From contig CBEVGD010000036.1 of the NCBI GenBank assembly GCA_965549355.1, positions 1 through 15,957 of the forward strand: a DNA stretch of 15,957 bases, written 5' to 3'. The notes under the pieces are model-generated. The model was given only the letters and a program-made list of their open reading frames with translations, made no database searches and was not told the DNA's origin. Both the position numbers and the translations under genes were made by a program. This stretch comes from M55B120 sp965549355 (GTDB lineage: Bacteria > Actinomycetota > Humimicrobiia > Humimicrobiales > Humimicrobiaceae). Positions 14,690 to 15,957 of the stretch are shown one piece after another; position 1 is the stretch's first letter; every line of letters begins with the position of its first letter.

Positions 14690-15957
14690 TCATTCAAGAG
14701 CTGAATATAGGGGCATGAAGATAAGTTTTCCAAAAGCTTGTTTTTCATAGATATCGGATGAGAGCACAAATCCTTTTTCAATTTCAGCATGTTCACTGAG
14801 AAGCTGGTGCATGCTTCGCATTCTTCCAGCAGCTCCGCTTTTGACTTCCACCGGATATAATTTGCCCACTCTTGATATAACAAAATCAACTTCTGCAGTG
14901 CTTCCTTTTTTCATCCTGTTCCAGTAGTAAAGTTTTAAGTTTTCCGATCCACCGGAAGCAAGCAGCTCCTGCCCCACAAACTGTTCTGCAATGGCTCCTT
15001 TATAAACTGAAGTCAGATCAGAAGAGTTGATGGTTTCAAGGGGATCTATTCCGCAAATATGCTGCATCAAGCCGATATCAAGAAAAAGGGCTTTGAAGAC
15101 TTTTGATGATGCATTCGCACCAAGAGGCAATCCGGATACATTTGTTGAATGGATAAGATGGACGAGTAATGCCTTTTCAAGAGTATTAAGAGAAGCTTTT
15201 GTTGCCTCGATTCTCCTGTCAGGGTCAAGATGGGTATATTTTATCTGTGATCCTACACTGGATGGCACCGATTTCATTAAGTGCTCCAGGCTTTCTATAT
15301 TGGCTCTGGTGCTATATTTCGCCAGAGACTCAAGATAAGAATTTACGATATCATCATGTACCTTTTTTACTGTTGTTAGAGAACTGGTATCAAGATATCT
15401 TTTTACTGCCTCAGGCATTCCTCCAACAATGAGGTAGCGCCGAAGCTCTTCCATGACTGAATGATGAAGAATACCGGATATGGTCTTCGGTTCAAAAATA
15501 GAAGGAAGCTTTTTAATAAGCATCTCTTTCCCACTGGCAAGAAGGAATTCTCTAAAAGTCATAGGGCGCATCCATTCAAATGTGACTCTTCCGACTGGAA
15601 ATGAAATTGAGCCCATGGCAAACTCAAGAAGCGAACCTGCTGCAATAACGTGAAGTTCCGGTATTTCTTCATATATGTACCGAAGCATCATCAAGGCTCT
15701 TTCACATGTCTGGATCTCATCAAAAAAAAGCAGGGTTTTCCCTGGGGTTATTTTTTGTCCCGTAAATATCTCAAGTTCCTGAATCATTTTGAGTGGATTT
15801 AAATCCTTTTCAAAGATGGAGTGGACAGCCCTGTTTCTTTCAAAATCAATTATGATAAGTGATGGGAAAAAATTCTTTCCAAATTCCTTTACTGTAAAAG
15901 TTTTACCCACCTGTCTGGCTCCTCTGATAACAAGAGGTTTTCTTCCTGAAGCATCTT
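14690..15957 (-). CDS. AAA-family ATPase with C-terminal DUF4143 domain (partial, runs off the window)
   Basis: A family of predicted ATPases, mostly uncharacterised and often in accessory regions. Reading upstream of the GTG at 15908-15910, the frame stays open to the window edge and gives GRKPLVIRGARQ and then VGKT. That GTG is therefore the valine of the Walker A motif (RGARQVGKT) and not a start. The true start lies beyond base 15957. Counting from that valine: Walker B LLFFDEIQ near 60-67; a sensor-like VIAAGSLLEFAMG (about 93-105); RVTFEWMRPMTFREFL; the DUF4143 region with IVGGMPEAVKRYL (about 160); and a C-terminal EVDFVI...YPVEVKSG. The last matches a PD-(D/E)xK-like nuclease-fold motif (Asp, then Glu-Val-Lys). 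The C-terminus is complete (FMPLYSALE, TGA). Its role is unknown. The antitoxin remnant next to it suggests an accessory island. Confidence 0.88.
   Translation of the reverse strand, partial: DASGRKPLVIRGARQVGKTFTVKEFGKNFFPSLIIIDFERNRAVHSIFEKDLNPLKMIQELEIFTGQKITPGKTLLFFDEIQTCERALMMLRYIYEEIPELHVIAAGSLLEFAMGSISFPVGRVTFEWMRPMTFREFLLASGKEMLIKKLPSIFEPKTISGILHHSVMEELRRYLIVGGMPEAVKRYLDTSSLTTVKKVHDDIVNSYLESLAKYSTRANIESLEHLMKSVPSSVGSQIKYTHLDPDRRIEATKASLNTLEKALLVHLIHSTNVSGLPLGANASSKVFKALFLDIGLMQHICGIDPLETINSSDLTSVYKGAIAEQFVGQELLASGGSENLKLYYWNRMKKGSTAEVDFVISRVGKLYPVEVKSGAAGRMRSMHQLLSEHAEIEKGFVLSSDIYEKQAFGKLIFMPLYSALE

Overview
The window looks like a chromosomal segment of an AT-rich bacterium with frequent ATA (Ile) and AGA/AGG (Arg) codons and GTG/TTG starts beside ATG. 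Its core is the conserved order glmU-prs-rplY-pth-mfd-(parvulin lipoprotein)-mazG, here followed by pyk, all on the minus strand. Related orders occur in Firmicutes and Actinobacteria. The lipoprotein signal, the CTC-type L25 and the KtrAB transporter also fit a Terrabacteria-type lineage, possibly an uncultured one. The phylum cannot be fixed from sequence reading alone.

Layout. (1) 1-203: the broken or frameshifted C-terminal end of a membrane protein, then an AT-rich gap. (2) 407-2447, plus strand: a two-gene operon for a KtrB/TrkH-type K+ channel subunit and its KtrA/TrkA-type RCK regulator. It converges on (3) 2505-13304, minus strand: the housekeeping block, read from right to left. Its genes cover UDP-GlcNAc synthesis (glmU), PRPP synthesis (prs), translation quality (rplY, pth), transcription-coupled repair (mfd), extracytoplasmic folding (parvulin lipoprotein), nucleotide-pool cleaning (mazG) and glycolysis (pyk). 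Most junctions are 3-31 bp gaps or 4-nt overlaps. The exception is a 254-bp gap between pth and mfd that holds several inverted repeats. (4) 13396-13695: a small CxxC protein of unknown function with a very strong ribosome binding site, upstream of glmU. (5) 13934-15957: an accessory-looking end with an Ogt/MGMT repair protein, a remnant of a BrnA-like antitoxin whose stop overlaps the ogt start, and an AAA/DUF4143 ATPase cut off by the window edge.

The most unusual points are: an acidic reading frame that continues past the TAG stop of the parvulin lipoprotein and is interrupted by a second TAG before ending at TAA; glmU and prs lying in one frame separated by a single TAG; the antitoxin remnant fused by overlap to ogt; a pyruvate kinase with the K+-independent signature next to a K+ uptake system; and the palindrome-rich gap before mfd. 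I found no CRISPR array, tRNA, rRNA, transposase or clearly new multi-gene defence system.
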